From positions 1 through 64,000 of the forward strand of contig JBGSWN010000043.1 of NCBI GenBank assembly GCA_041752395.1: a stretch of 64,000 nt of DNA. Direction: 5' to 3'. Source of the stretch: UBA6168 sp041752395. GTDB lineage: Bacteria > Bacteroidota > Bacteroidia > Chitinophagales > Saprospiraceae. The notes under the pieces were generated by a model. It searched no databases, was not told where the DNA came from, and saw nothing but the letters and a program-made list of their open reading frames with translations. Position 1 is the first letter of the stretch. Each line of letters begins with the position of its first letter. Positions 52,092-60,455 of this stretch are shown here, one piece after another. The position numbers and the translations under genes were made by a program.

Positions 52092-52670
52092 ATGGATTTG
52101 ACGATTCAGGAAAATACTGGTAGAAACAAAATCCACCCCCAGAAATTTGCAGTTTGGGTGGGGTGTGGATCTATTCTGATGATGTTTGCCTCGCTTACCA
52201 GTGCTTATGTGGTAAGGCAAGCAGCAGGTAATTGGCTGGAATTCCAATTGCCCAGCATTTTCAAGTTAAGTACGTTGGTCATTTTGTTGAGCAGCGGAAC
52301 GCTTCATGCTTCCTTCATGGCCTTCAAAAACGGAAAAGAAAAGCAATACAAAACGCTGTTGCTGTTGACATACTTATTGGCGGTTTTGTTTTTCGTTTTT
52401 CAGTACGAAGGTTGGGTGGGGCTTTCAGAAAATGGAGTCCCATTTACACTAAATCCTTCGGGAGATTTCATCTACGTGATTTCTTGGCTTCATGCTGCGC
52501 ACGTAGTTGGAGGGCTTGCAGCCTTGACAGTTGCTTTGATTCATGCTTATGGGATTGATTTCAAAGTTACTGCAAAACGCAAACTCAGGTTTGAATTGAC
52601 GTTGACCTATTGGCATTTTGTAGATTTCCTTTGGGTCTATTTGTTTATATTTTTATCATTTTATCGCTAA
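52092..52670 (+). CDS. Cytochrome c oxidase subunit III, short form
   Basis: The ATG at 52092 gives 192 residues (MDLTIQENTGRNKIHPQK). Five helices are apparent, with the subunit III features SGTLHASFMAFKNGK, EYEGW-like VFQYEGWVGLSENGVPFTL, ISWLHAAHVVGGLAALTVAL and LTYWHFVDFLWVYLFIFL. The canonical seven-helix form is about 260 residues; this one corresponds to the C-terminal five helices, as in several bacterial oxidases. It starts two bases after the ctaB stop. It is one of two subunit III homologs in the operon. Confidence 0.9.
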   Translation: MDLTIQENTGRNKIHPQKFAVWVGCGSILMMFASLTSAYVVRQAAGNWLEFQLPSIFKLSTLVILLSSGTLHASFMAFKNGKEKQYKTLLLLTYLLAVLFFVFQYEGWVGLSENGVPFTLNPSGDFIYVISWLHAAHVVGGLAALTVALIHAYGIDFKVTAKRKLRFELTLTYWHFVDFLWVYLFIFLSFYR

Positions 52671-52676
52671 ATGATT

Positions 52677-52780
52677 GACTGGTTAAATTGCGAAATTGTT
52701 TGATAGTTCGATTGATGTTCCGCTTTACGGATAGCAATCCAACAATTTAACAATCTAACATTTTAACCAGTCCAGCAATT
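52677..52780. repeat. Periodic 8-mer hairpin between the two subunit III genes
   Basis: Left arm: GACTGGTT, AAATTGCG, AAATTGTT, TGATAGTT, CGATTGAT (52677-52716). Right arm: AGCAATCC, AACAATTT, AACAATCT, AACATTTT, AACCAGTC, CAGCAATT (52733-52780). The outer GACTGGTT/AACCAGTC pair perfectly, with more pairing inside. Units resemble those at 5672-5781. It lies inside the operon and begins a few bases after a stop codon. Confidence 0.75.
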
Positions 52781-52792
52781 TTTATAATCATT

Positions 52793-53779
52793 ATGGCTTC
52801 AGATGCATCAGTTTTAGAGCACGACCACGAAACGGACGAGCAACTTTGGTCCGGTGGGAAAGAACCTTTCAAGGCAAGCTATGGCAAGCTGATGATGTGG
52901 TACTTCCTGTTATCGGATGCTTTCACCTTCTCAGGATTCCTCATCGCTTATGGAGCATTGCGTTTCAGCAGCAACACTTGGCCAATACCTGATTTTGTGT
53001 TCGAGAAAGCACCATTTGGTATACACAACCTATTTGGTGGAAAAGCGCCGCTAGTATTCGTAACTTTCATGACTTTCGTCCTGATTGCCAGTTCCGTTAC
53101 CATGGTACGTGCAGTACAGGAAGGGTATCGGGAAAACAAACGGGGCGTAGTTTTTTGGATGTTTTTGACCATTATTGGTGGAGCGACGTTCCTTGGCTGT
53201 CAAGCTTGGGAGTGGACAACACTGATAAAGGCGGAAGGTGTTACTATCCACACAAATCCATTTTCTATGCACACGGAAGGTGGGCAATATCTTTCTGGAA
53301 AAGAATTGGAGGCTCAAGGTTATTCAAAGACTGAACAAGATTTTCATGGCGCAAAATCAACCTATTATTTGCCAAAGGGCAAACCGGATATTGAAGAAAA
53401 CCGTCTTTTTGAAAAGGTCAGTCACGAAGGTGAATCTTTTGCTGGTAAGGCATTTGAAGCTGAAACCCCATACCTGATTACCATTAACCATGCTACACAC
53501 CAGTACGAACATGGCGCCTATAAGGCAGCTGGCGGTACAATCGTCAGAGAGGCTTTCGGCCCAGTGGCATTTGGTGCACTCTTCTTTTTCATCACTGGTT
53601 TTCACGGTTTCCACGTATTTTCCGGCGTTGCATTTTTGGCCATTGTAATGATAAATGCAGCAAGCGGCATTTACGCCGATCGCAAGAACCATTATGAAAT
53701 GGTGGAAAAAATCGGCCTTTATTGGCACTTTGTGGACTTGGTATGGGTGTTCGTGTTCCTTGTGTTTTACCTCTTGTAA
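52793..53779 (+). CDS. Cytochrome c oxidase subunit III, long form with periplasmic/soluble insertion
   Basis: This 328-residue protein starts MASDASVLEHDHETDEQLWS. Helices with subunit III signatures include YGKLMMWYFLLSDAFTFSGF, FVTFMTFVLIASSVTMVRAV, FWMFLTIIGGATFLGCQAWE, FITGFHGFHVFSGVAFLAIV and GLYWHFVDLVWVFVFLVFYL. Between the third and fourth helices (about residues 146-245) lies a soluble insertion of about 100 residues (HTNPFSMHTEGGQYLSGKEL, TYYLPKGKPDIEENRLFEKV) not found in standard subunit III. Helix order suggests it forms a loop at the membrane surface. It may replace or accompany the short form in the complex. Confidence 0.9.
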   Translation: MASDASVLEHDHETDEQLWSGGKEPFKASYGKLMMWYFLLSDAFTFSGFLIAYGALRFSSNTWPIPDFVFEKAPFGIHNLFGGKAPLVFVTFMTFVLIASSVTMVRAVQEGYRENKRGVVFWMFLTIIGGATFLGCQAWEWTTLIKAEGVTIHTNPFSMHTEGGQYLSGKELEAQGYSKTEQDFHGAKSTYYLPKGKPDIEENRLFEKVSHEGESFAGKAFEAETPYLITINHATHQYEHGAYKAAGGTIVREAFGPVAFGALFFFITGFHGFHVFSGVAFLAIVMINAASGIYADRKNHYEMVEKIGLYWHFVDLVWVFVFLVFYLL

Positions 53780-53830
53780 AACTAGAGAACCTAATCTTTC
53801 AAACGAAAAAAAAATTAAATTTTAAGAAAT

Positions 53831-54259
53831 ATGGCAGGTCATCAATCGTACGAAGAACAGAAAAGACTTGTGGTGTACGGCTTGAAGTTGTTGGGAGCTA
53901 TCACACTGATTGAAGTATTCATAGCATTACTTGCGAAAGGTCATATAGTTCATAGCATACATTTCACAGGTGTAATGCATTACCTATACATGGCGCTCAT
54001 GGTCGGCTTCAGCCTTTATAAGGCTTATTTTATCGTTTACAATTTCATGCACATGGCAAACGAGGTGCAGGGTTTACGGTGGAGTGTGCTGCTGCCGATG
54101 CTTTTATTGGTTTGGGCAGTAATTGCCTTTTTTCAAGAAGGAAAATCATGGGGTGCTCGTCGAAATCAAGTTGACAAATTCAACCACGAAGAGGCTGGCA
54201 AAAAGCCAGCAACTGGTAGTCTTGACTATGATGAAGCCACGGTTCAATTCCTGATTTAA
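53831..54259 (+). CDS. Cytochrome c oxidase subunit IV family protein
   Basis: This 142-residue protein has three helices: LVVYGLKLLGAITLIEVFIA, a middle one through LYMALMVGFSLYKAYFIVYN and LLPMLLLVWAVIAFFQEGKS. The pattern HFTGVMHYLYMALMVGFSLY and the Met-rich FMHMANEVQGLRW match the prokaryotic subunit IV (COX4_pro/CyoD-like) family of Bacteroidota. It is a small structural subunit. The soluble C-terminal tail (FNHEEAGKKPATGSLDYDEA) is probably cytoplasmic. A terminator follows immediately. Confidence 0.85.
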   Translation: MAGHQSYEEQKRLVVYGLKLLGAITLIEVFIALLAKGHIVHSIHFTGVMHYLYMALMVGFSLYKAYFIVYNFMHMANEVQGLRWSVLLPMLLLVWAVIAFFQEGKSWGARRNQVDKFNHEEAGKKPATGSLDYDEATVQFLI

Positions 54260-54265
54260 ACAATC

Positions 54266-54299
54266 AAAAAAGGCGAGACCCATAAGGCTCGCCTTTTTT
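54266..54299 (+). terminator. Strong terminator inside the oxidase cluster
   Basis: A 12-bp stem AAAAAAGGCGAG/CTCGCCTTTTTT with a 10-base loop ends in a T-run, 7 bases after the subunit IV stop. It should separate the structural oxidase genes from the accessory genes 54315-55739, or attenuate their expression. Confidence 0.9.
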
Positions 54300-54314
54300 G
54301 TTATCCAAAATGTG

Positions 54315-54923
54315 ATGGAAAATATTGAAGAAGTAAAACCAGCGAATAAATTTTGGCGAGCAATGATGTTTGCCGTTCTATTCTTATTGCCATTCGGTTC
54401 CTTGTATTACCTGTACATGGGCCGGGCACATTCTCGGACAGCGAAGGCTGAATTGGAAGAATTGGGCAAAGTCGCTGGATTTGAATTGAAAAATCAGCTT
54501 AACGAAATTATTACACCTGAAGGGTTACATGGCAAAGTTACCGTCGTTGATTTTTTGCCAAAAGACCTTGGTGCTGCCAAAGTAATGGCTGACCGCATTG
54601 GTAAAGTGCACCAAAGCTTTGACGATACGGAAGATGTCATTCTGCTTTCCTTCATTGAGATTGACTCAACTCGAACATTGTTGCAAGCTGCTACTCAATT
54701 AGGCATTGAAGACCATAAGCAGTGGTACTTGCTGGGTGTCTCAGACCAAGAATGGCAGCATTTAGCCAAAGATGTCTATCACCTTCCTGACCCGTTGACA
54801 GGCGTGGCAATGGCAGATACCAGCTTGGTTATCAGGAAGTTGTATGATATCAACAACAACGTGCAAATGGGGAGGATGGTGGAACATATTGCGAAGGTGA
54901 TCCCAAAACAAAATCGAAAATAG
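54315..54923 (+). CDS. SCO1-like thioredoxin-fold protein lacking copper-binding cysteines
   Basis: The ATG at 54315 gives 202 residues (MENIEEVKPANK); a GTG lies one codon upstream. One N-terminal membrane anchor is present (about 15-35, FAVLFLLPFGSLYYLYMG). The rest follows the SCO/thioredoxin-like plan: LHGKVTVVDFLPKDLGAAKV, VHQSFDDTEDVILLSFIEID, DHKQWYLLGVSDQEWQHLAK and MADTSLVIRKLYD. In SCO proteins the first of these holds CxxxC and the last a copper-binding His. Here there is no cysteine in the entire protein and the His is replaced. It stands where sco1 stands in related operons, so it is probably a non-copper-binding relative with a structural or signalling role. Assignment to the SCO family is by position and weak similarity. 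Confidence 0.7.
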   Translation: MENIEEVKPANKFWRAMMFAVLFLLPFGSLYYLYMGRAHSRTAKAELEELGKVAGFELKNQLNEIITPEGLHGKVTVVDFLPKDLGAAKVMADRIGKVHQSFDDTEDVILLSFIEIDSTRTLLQAATQLGIEDHKQWYLLGVSDQEWQHLAKDVYHLPDPLTGVAMADTSLVIRKLYDINNNVQMGRMVEHIAKVIPKQNRK

Positions 54924-54947
54924 CCTGTTTATTAGCCAAAATTTACA

Positions 54948-55487
54948 ATGAGCGAAGCGCAACCAAATATCAGACTAGAAAAAAAACTGAACCGAATTGC
55001 TTGGGCTGTAACAGGTATTGTGTTGATACTGGTTTCTGTTATGCACAAAATCCACTTTGATTTGGGTGTGGATTTCAGTTTTTTACCTGCCGTTTATTCA
55101 GCACTCAATGCGCTCACGGCTGTAACCCTGCTCATTGGTCTTTATTTTATCAAAAACGGAAAAAAAGAAAAGCATGAAAAGGCCATGACAGCTGCCATGT
55201 TTTTCTCTTTTCTCTTTCTTTTGGGGTATGTGCTTTATCACATAACCAATGCTGATACGCCATTTGGTGGTCAAGGTTGGATACGGCCTGTTTATTTTAC
55301 GCTCTTGATTACGCATATCGTTTTGGCCGCAGTCATTTTCCCTTTTATTTTGTTTACTTATATTCGGGCGTTCACTGGCCAATTTGGAAGACACAAGAAA
55401 ATGGCAAGATGGGTCTATTGGCTCTGGCTGTACGTCGCAGTGACTGGCCCGATTCTTTACTTGATGATTAAACCTTACTACAATTGA
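54948..55487 (+). CDS. DUF420 (CtaM-like) membrane protein
   Basis: This 179-residue protein has five probable helices (IAWAVTGIVLILVSVMHKIH, FLPAVYSALNALTAVTLLIG, AAMFFSFLFLLGYVLYHITN, VYFTLLITHIVLAAVIFPFI, WVYWLWLYVAVTGPILYLMI). The conserved His residues in LGYVLYH and TLLITHIVLAAV belong to the DUF420 pattern. Family members (CtaM in Staphylococcus) are needed for maturation of haem-copper oxidases. Position beside the oxidase genes supports such a role here. It ends 6 bp before the next small gene. Confidence 0.85.
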   Translation: MSEAQPNIRLEKKLNRIAWAVTGIVLILVSVMHKIHFDLGVDFSFLPAVYSALNALTAVTLLIGLYFIKNGKKEKHEKAMTAAMFFSFLFLLGYVLYHITNADTPFGGQGWIRPVYFTLLITHIVLAAVIFPFILFTYIRAFTGQFGRHKKMARWVYWLWLYVAVTGPILYLMIKPYYN

Positions 55488-55493
55488 TTGACG

Positions 55494-55739
55494 ATGAAAA
55501 ATAATCTTTTGAAAATCGCCCTGTTCGCATTTGTTTTGGCATTCACTTTACCAGCGACTGCACAGTGTCCAATGTGCAAAATCGGTGCAGAAAGCAACCT
55601 CAAAGCTGGAGGGACGGCCGGCAATGGCCTCAACAGCGGTATTCTTTACATGCTGGCAATGCCCTATTTGCTTGTAACCACCATGGGTTTTCTTTGGTAC
55701 AAAAACCGCAAAAAGGACAGCGAACTACCTGGCGCTTAA
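55494..55739 (+). CDS. Small membrane protein with C-x-x-C motif
   Basis: The ATG at 55494 gives 81 residues. A signal-like helix (LLKIALFAFVLAFTLPATAQ) is followed directly by CPMCKIGAESNLKAGG, then a second helix (ILYMLAMPYLLVTTMGFLWY) and a basic tail (KNRKKDSELPG). The mature form would carry the CPMC motif near its N-terminus in the periplasm. Such a motif could bind copper or heme or form a disulfide; no family name can be given with confidence. It is coupled with the DUF420 gene and overlaps the converging gene by four bases. Confidence 0.75.
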   Translation: MKNNLLKIALFAFVLAFTLPATAQCPMCKIGAESNLKAGGTAGNGLNSGILYMLAMPYLLVTTMGFLWYKNRKKDSELPGA

Positions 55740-56158
55740 TCCCCAGGAATAGGAGCTGAGGTTCTTTCTGATAACCAAAGCACAAAAAATACCAAGGCCG
55801 CAATCACCGCTGCAGAGCCTAAAATATTGAACAAAACACCCAGCGTGGTGGCTCCCCCTACTGCAAAAAATACGATAGAAAGCACCAAGAATACCAAGCT
55901 TGTCAGCAACTTTCCTGAAGGGAAGCTCATTTGAACCACTTCCTTCCAATGCCGTATTCGTTGTTTAAATTTGGCAACCTTCTTACTTATTTTTTCCTTG
56001 AACGATATATGCTTCTTAGCTTCTAAACGCCCGACTTTTTCCGTTTTTGCCAACTGAACTTCCGACGGTTTTTGCGCAGAAGTGGCTGATTGCGCAGAAT
56101 ATGGTAGGGTAGCGAATACCAAAAAGGCGATAATTGAAATACCAATTGACAATTTCAT
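55736..56158 (-). CDS. Small membrane protein of unknown function
   Basis: This 140-residue protein has a signal peptide (MKLSIGISIIAFLVFATLPY, ending SAQ), a basic region of about 60 residues (KISKKVAKFKQRIRHWKEVV), and two helices (LLTSLVFLVLSIVFFAVGGA and VLFNILGSAAVIAALVFFVL) with a short acidic end. The layout resembles small Bacteroidota envelope proteins that are often annotated as hypothetical. The gene converges on the oxidase cluster and its stop overlaps the preceding gene's stop by four bases. No function could be assigned. Confidence 0.7.
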   Translation of the reverse strand: MKLSIGISIIAFLVFATLPYSAQSATSAQKPSEVQLAKTEKVGRLEAKKHISFKEKISKKVAKFKQRIRHWKEVVQMSFPSGKLLTSLVFLVLSIVFFAVGGATTLGVLFNILGSAAVIAALVFFVLWLSERTSAPIPGD

Positions 56159-56218
56159 AAATGATTGATTTTGTAGTTAATAAACAAAGAGGCACGTGAA
56201 TTTGCAGACAGTATGTTC

Positions 56219-57514
56219 TTAAAAATGTTGCTCATAATAATCTACGACCCGCTCATCTGTAAGAATATCGGAGTGCTTCAGTTTTTGTTTCAAAACTATA
56301 CCTTCCAAGGTGCGGCACCGGCTCAATGCCACGTAGGTTTGCCCATGTTTAAACGCTCCTTTGTCCATGTCAATTATCACCTTGTCAAAAGTTTTTCCTT
56401 GAGATTTATGGATGGTGACCGCCCAAGCCAATCGGAGCGGGTATTGCTCGAAAGTACCAATTACCTCGGCCTCTAACTCATTCGGGTCTTCTTTGCTGGG
56501 GCGGTAGCGAATGATTTCCCATTTCACCGGAACAACATTGATGAGCTTAGGCTTCCCGCTTTCATCAGTAAAAACCTTGATGCCTTCATCATCAAAATTT
56601 GTCACCTTTCCAATGGTGCCGTTGACGAAATTACCGTCCAGGTCATTTTTAATGAACATGACTTGAGCACCTTCTTTGAGCCGTAATACCATTTCCGTTG
56701 GGTATTGCTTGGGTTCAAATACCCCTGTAATTTTAGCAGAAAAGGACTGCTCCGGTGCAGTCAGGTTCGCCAATTCCCGGTGGTTGATGATGTCAACTTT
56801 AGCGTTGCGGGGAGAAAGCGTGATGAAAGATTGCTCGGCTTCAAAATCAGGGTCATACCGCTCGTTGAGGTCATCGAGGTCTTCCCAGTCTACTTTATTG
56901 TGCCTTACCGCTTCCAACAACCGAAGGAAATGCCGTTGCGCTTGGCGATAGACTTTGCGAAGCTCCATTTTTTCAAACTCAAAATCCCGAAGCACGTTGG
57001 CGGAGAAGAAATAAGGGGTTTCATAAGCCATTTGGAACAACTGCCTTTCCTCTTCCCCAGCAATGACGGGTGGCAATTGAAATAAATCCCCGATAAATAT
57101 CATCTGAACGCCACCAAATGGATGAACGTTTTCCCGGTTTAGGCGTAGAGAGCGGTCCATCGCATCCAACAAGTCCGCACGAACCATGCTGATTTCATCA
57201 ATCACCATCACCTCGATGCGGTTGAACCATTTTTTATTGAAATGCTTGGTGATGTCCTTGGCTTGAATGAGCCGGGGAGGGAAGCCAAAAAGCGAGTGGA
57301 TGGTTTGGCCCTGCACATTCAGGGCGGCGATACCTGTGGGAGCGAGTACCACCATTTTCTTTCGGGTCGTACTGCGAAAAAGCTGTAACAAAGTGGACTT
57401 GCCCGTACCTGCCTTGCCGGTTAGGAAAAGGCTTTGGCTGGTTTTTTCCAATACGTCTAGGGCGTATTTGAATCCGTCATTTAGTTCAAGTGGTGCTTTT
57501 GTGATGAGGGACAT
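56219..57514 (-). CDS. Pif1-type superfamily 1B DNA helicase
   Basis: This 431-residue helicase has Walker A GKAGTGKSTLL (about 36-46), motif Ia APTGIAALNVQGQTIHSLFG, Walker B VMVIDEISMVRADLLDAMD, motif III FIGDLFQLPPV, the Pif1 signature region FFSANVLRDFEFEKMEL, motif V AVTIHKSQGKTFDKVIIDMD and motif VI YVALSRCRTLEG. This is the compact Pif1/RRM3-like form common in Bacteroidota, 5'-to-3' in the family, with roles in replication of difficult DNA. No accessory domain (HRDC or WYL) was found. It is monocistronic as far as can be seen. Confidence 0.93.
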   Translation of the reverse strand: MSLITKAPLELNDGFKYALDVLEKTSQSLFLTGKAGTGKSTLLQLFRSTTRKKMVVLAPTGIAALNVQGQTIHSLFGFPPRLIQAKDITKHFNKKWFNRIEVMVIDEISMVRADLLDAMDRSLRLNRENVHPFGGVQMIFIGDLFQLPPVIAGEEERQLFQMAYETPYFFSANVLRDFEFEKMELRKVYRQAQRHFLRLLEAVRHNKVDWEDLDDLNERYDPDFEAEQSFITLSPRNAKVDIINHRELANLTAPEQSFSAKITGVFEPKQYPTEMVLRLKEGAQVMFIKNDLDGNFVNGTIGKVTNFDDEGIKVFTDESGKPKLINVVPVKWEIIRYRPSKEDPNELEAEVIGTFEQYPLRLAWAVTIHKSQGKTFDKVIIDMDKGAFKHGQTYVALSRCRTLEGIVLKQKLKHSDILTDERVVDYYEQHF

Positions 57515-57685
57515 AGTTGCGGCATCATGCTCGGCAAAGATAATGCTTTTGCCAAATCAGGCTTGGCCACAGTAAAAGTTAGGCCAGCTAATTTGAACCT
57601 TCATCAATTGAGCCTATCTTGAAAGTTGAAAGTGCCTTACTTATTCTTTCAAAACCTTATTATCCTAGGTCGAAATTGACGAAAC

Positions 57686-58732
57686 TTAGGGTTTGGGTAA
57701 TGCCTTCACCAGCATCAAATACACCGGTAAGTGGTCACTGTAGCCGCCCATGTAATTATCAAAATCGAAGGTACGGAAAGGATAGCCCTTGTATTGTCCT
57801 GTTTTTTGAATCAGATAAGGCTTGTTATAAACATGTGCTTTCTGGAAACGGTATCCATCCTGACGCTCTGTAACCAAGCCCTGAGAAATGATAACCTGGT
57901 CGAAAAGGCTCCAGGCATCTTGATAGGCCATTGTCCCGAATCCCTGTTTGAAAAAAGTTTCCATTGGGTTGAAAAAACCGCCAGTTTTCACCTTCTTTTT
58001 GTCAGCGGAAGCAGCCAGCACTTTCTTCACGCTTGGACTGTTTGGGTCGTCGTTCAGGTCACCCATCACAATTACTTTTACGTTGGGGTCGAGAATAAGT
58101 AAGGAGTCTTTGACATTTTTACAAATCAAGGCTGCGGCATTCCGCATCGGCCTGGTAGCTGCTTCACCGCCCCTTCTGCTGGGCCAGTGATTAACCAATA
58201 TATGCAAAGGTTCACCATCCAATAATCCACTGACGTACAAAATATCCCTTGTAAAATTGCGCTCTCCGTTTTCATTGAAAATAACCAGCGGGATGGTACG
58301 GCTGCCCAAAACCTTAAAGTATTTAGGTTGGTAAATTAGTCCCACGTCAATTCCTCGCTCATCGGGAGAATCGTAGTGAACTATCTGGTAATTACGGCTT
58401 GCAATTTTTTCTTGCTTCACCAAATCTTCCAGCACTTGTAGGTTTTCAACCTCTGCAACCCCTAAAATGGCAACACCATCTGGCGTTACATCCGTCCCAA
58501 GTTCAGAGATTACTCTTGACAAATTCCCTAGCTTGTCGGTGTAAACCTCCTTGTTCCAATGTCGCTTCCCATCCGGCAAAAACTCCGAGTCGTTTGTGTT
58601 CGGACTATCAATTGTGTCAAACAGGTTTTCCAAATTGTAAAAACCAACACAAGCAACCTTGTAATCTTGTTTTTGTGAAAATAGCGGTTGGAAAGTAAAA
58701 AGCAGGAAGAAGGCTAGGGAAGTTAGTTTCAT
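57686..58732 (-). CDS. Secreted endonuclease/exonuclease/phosphatase-family protein
   Basis: This 348-residue protein has the signal peptide MKLTSLAFFLLFTFQPLFSQ. The EEP fold shows GFYNLENLFDTIDSPNTN (Mg-ligand Asn/Glu), the acidic VAILGVAEVENLQVLEDLV, LVNHWPSRRGGEAATRPMR, VMGDLNDDPNSPSVKKVL and the final GGYSDHLPVYLML with the catalytic Asp-His. All essential residues are present. Extracellular members cut DNA or RNA or remove phosphate from lipids; the substrate is not resolved. It lacks a T9SS domain, so it probably stays in the periplasm. Confidence 0.92.
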   Translation of the reverse strand: MKLTSLAFFLLFTFQPLFSQKQDYKVACVGFYNLENLFDTIDSPNTNDSEFLPDGKRHWNKEVYTDKLGNLSRVISELGTDVTPDGVAILGVAEVENLQVLEDLVKQEKIASRNYQIVHYDSPDERGIDVGLIYQPKYFKVLGSRTIPLVIFNENGERNFTRDILYVSGLLDGEPLHILVNHWPSRRGGEAATRPMRNAAALICKNVKDSLLILDPNVKVIVMGDLNDDPNSPSVKKVLAASADKKKVKTGGFFNPMETFFKQGFGTMAYQDAWSLFDQVIISQGLVTERQDGYRFQKAHVYNKPYLIQKTGQYKGYPFRTFDFDNYMGGYSDHLPVYLMLVKALPKP

Positions 58733-58884
58733 TTTACACTTGATAAATTTAGCGGCAAATGTAAGCCAAGCTGCCGTTCATTTGCCGCCTTCAAGAGTTA
58801 AGTTTTGGGTAAAATTCACATGAGCCAAAGGTGATTGAGTCATTTCGATAAGGCGATATTACCTCAATAACCCAATACCCCATT

Positions 58885-60438
58885 TTAGCCCCTCGCCTTC
58901 ACCACTAATTTCGTCTTTTGGCGACCATTCGCAAGTCGTAAATGGAAGTAGTAGCTGCCGCTTGCAAGGCCATCGCTATCAAATTTTACCGTATGCTCAC
59001 CTTCATCCAATCGCTTGTTTATCAGGACTTTAAGTTCTTGCCCAGCACCATCGAAGAGGCTAAGTCTGACATGTTCGTTGCCAGATTGGAACGAGACATT
59101 GACCGTGCCACTGAATGGGTTGGGGTAGGGTTTGAACGCTAATTCTGGCGTAGGCAATTCAGCTGCTGCACTCACATTGCAGCCGTCCACCAGCGGAATG
59201 TAGGAGAAATCAGGGAAAAGCAAATTCTGAACATCTGTCTGTTCCACCTTGAACCAATCCATGAGGATAGAGCCGTAAATATTGCGGAAATCGTATTGCA
59301 TCGCCACTGCTTCCTGAACCTCAGGTGCGTCAGGAATCTCAGGGCTTTCACCTGTGAAACCTGGGCGGACACAAGAACCAAAAAGCATCAGTGGAGCAGC
59401 ATCGCCGTGGTCGGTGCCGAGGCTGTCATTGGAGCGGATGCGACGACCAAACTCGCTGAAAGTCATTGTCAGTACCCGTTTTTCGAGGCCGAGCAAGGCC
59501 AAATCCTGCTGAAATGCGGTGACTGCGCCGCTCAACAATTCCATCAGGGCAGGGTAGGAGCCTAATGTCGGGTCGAGTGCAACTTGTCCAGAGTGGGTAT
59601 CGAAGCCGCCGAGGTTCACCACATAAACCTTGGTCTGTAGGCCACCTGCAATCAACAGTGCCACACTTTTTAGTTGTTTCGCCAGCGAGTTATCGTCAGG
59701 ATAAACGGCCATGTTGGTTGCGCTATTTGCCGCATCGGTGATGCTGCTGCTGTAAGCATTCGTGGATTCTATGCTTTGCCGAAGGTAAGCCAATTCATCG
59801 CCGTAAGGTGTATTTGGAACAACATCGTTGCCACCAGTTGATAGCGGGTTTAAGTTAAATGGGTCGCTGACGGCCATGCTGAAATTGGCCGCAGTGCCCT
59901 GACAGGTCTCAGACACGCTGCCTCCTATGGTGAGTGCGAACGGGTCTGGGTATTCCGCACTTGGATACCCGATCGGGAAGTTGGGCTGCCCTTGCTGAAA
60001 GTGCCGGCCCAGCCAACCTGTCGTCCAATTCTCCGTAGCTGGCGACCCTGAAGTCCAAATATCCGTGCTGCGGAAGTGGCTTCGGTTTTGGTTCGGGTAG
60101 CCTACTGCTTGCACCACTGCCATTTTACCTTCGTCAAAAACAGATTTAATTCCTGACATACCCGGGTGAAATGCCTGATTGGAACCAACATCGAGCAAGC
60201 TACCTTGCGGAATGAGGATGTTCCCACGAGCATTCGCCAGTTTGTCGTACTGGTCGAGCGGGGTAATCATGGACAAACCATCATTGCCGCCGTTGAGCTG
60301 GATTAGCACAAGCACCCGTTCGTTTTCATCCGAAATAGCTGAAAAAATCGAGGACTTCTGCATTGCCCGTAGCTTGAGACCATTGAGCATCAGGGGCAAT
60401 GAAAGGCCAGTTGATTGTATAAAATGTCTCCGTTTCAT
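58885..60438 (-). CDS. DUF1501 protein with T9SS sorting domain
   Basis: The ATG at 60438 starts a twin-arginine-like signal (MKRRHFIQSTGLSLPLMLNG) and gives 517 residues; the upstream extension runs through the intergenic array and is not supported. DUF1501 features are VLIQLNGGNDGLSMITPLDQ, FHPGMSGIKSVFDEGKMAVV, RSHFRSTDIWTSGSP, VYVVNLGGFDTHSGQ and TMTFSEFGRRIRSNDSLGTDHG. The domain belongs to the alkaline-phosphatase/sulfatase-like fold; activity is unknown. The C-terminal 80 or so residues are a type A T9SS domain (FKPYPNPFSGTVNVSFQSGN, LFDGAGQELKVL, GLASGSYYFHLRLANGRQ). It pairs with the DUF1800 gene upstream, as is usual. Confidence 0.92.
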   Translation of the reverse strand: MKRRHFIQSTGLSLPLMLNGLKLRAMQKSSIFSAISDENERVLVLIQLNGGNDGLSMITPLDQYDKLANARGNILIPQGSLLDVGSNQAFHPGMSGIKSVFDEGKMAVVQAVGYPNQNRSHFRSTDIWTSGSPATENWTTGWLGRHFQQGQPNFPIGYPSAEYPDPFALTIGGSVSETCQGTAANFSMAVSDPFNLNPLSTGGNDVVPNTPYGDELAYLRQSIESTNAYSSSITDAANSATNMAVYPDDNSLAKQLKSVALLIAGGLQTKVYVVNLGGFDTHSGQVALDPTLGSYPALMELLSGAVTAFQQDLALLGLEKRVLTMTFSEFGRRIRSNDSLGTDHGDAAPLMLFGSCVRPGFTGESPEIPDAPEVQEAVAMQYDFRNIYGSILMDWFKVEQTDVQNLLFPDFSYIPLVDGCNVSAAAELPTPELAFKPYPNPFSGTVNVSFQSGNEHVRLSLFDGAGQELKVLINKRLDEGEHTVKFDSDGLASGSYYFHLRLANGRQKTKLVVKARG

Positions 60439-60455
60439 TATAGAAGATTTTGAAC

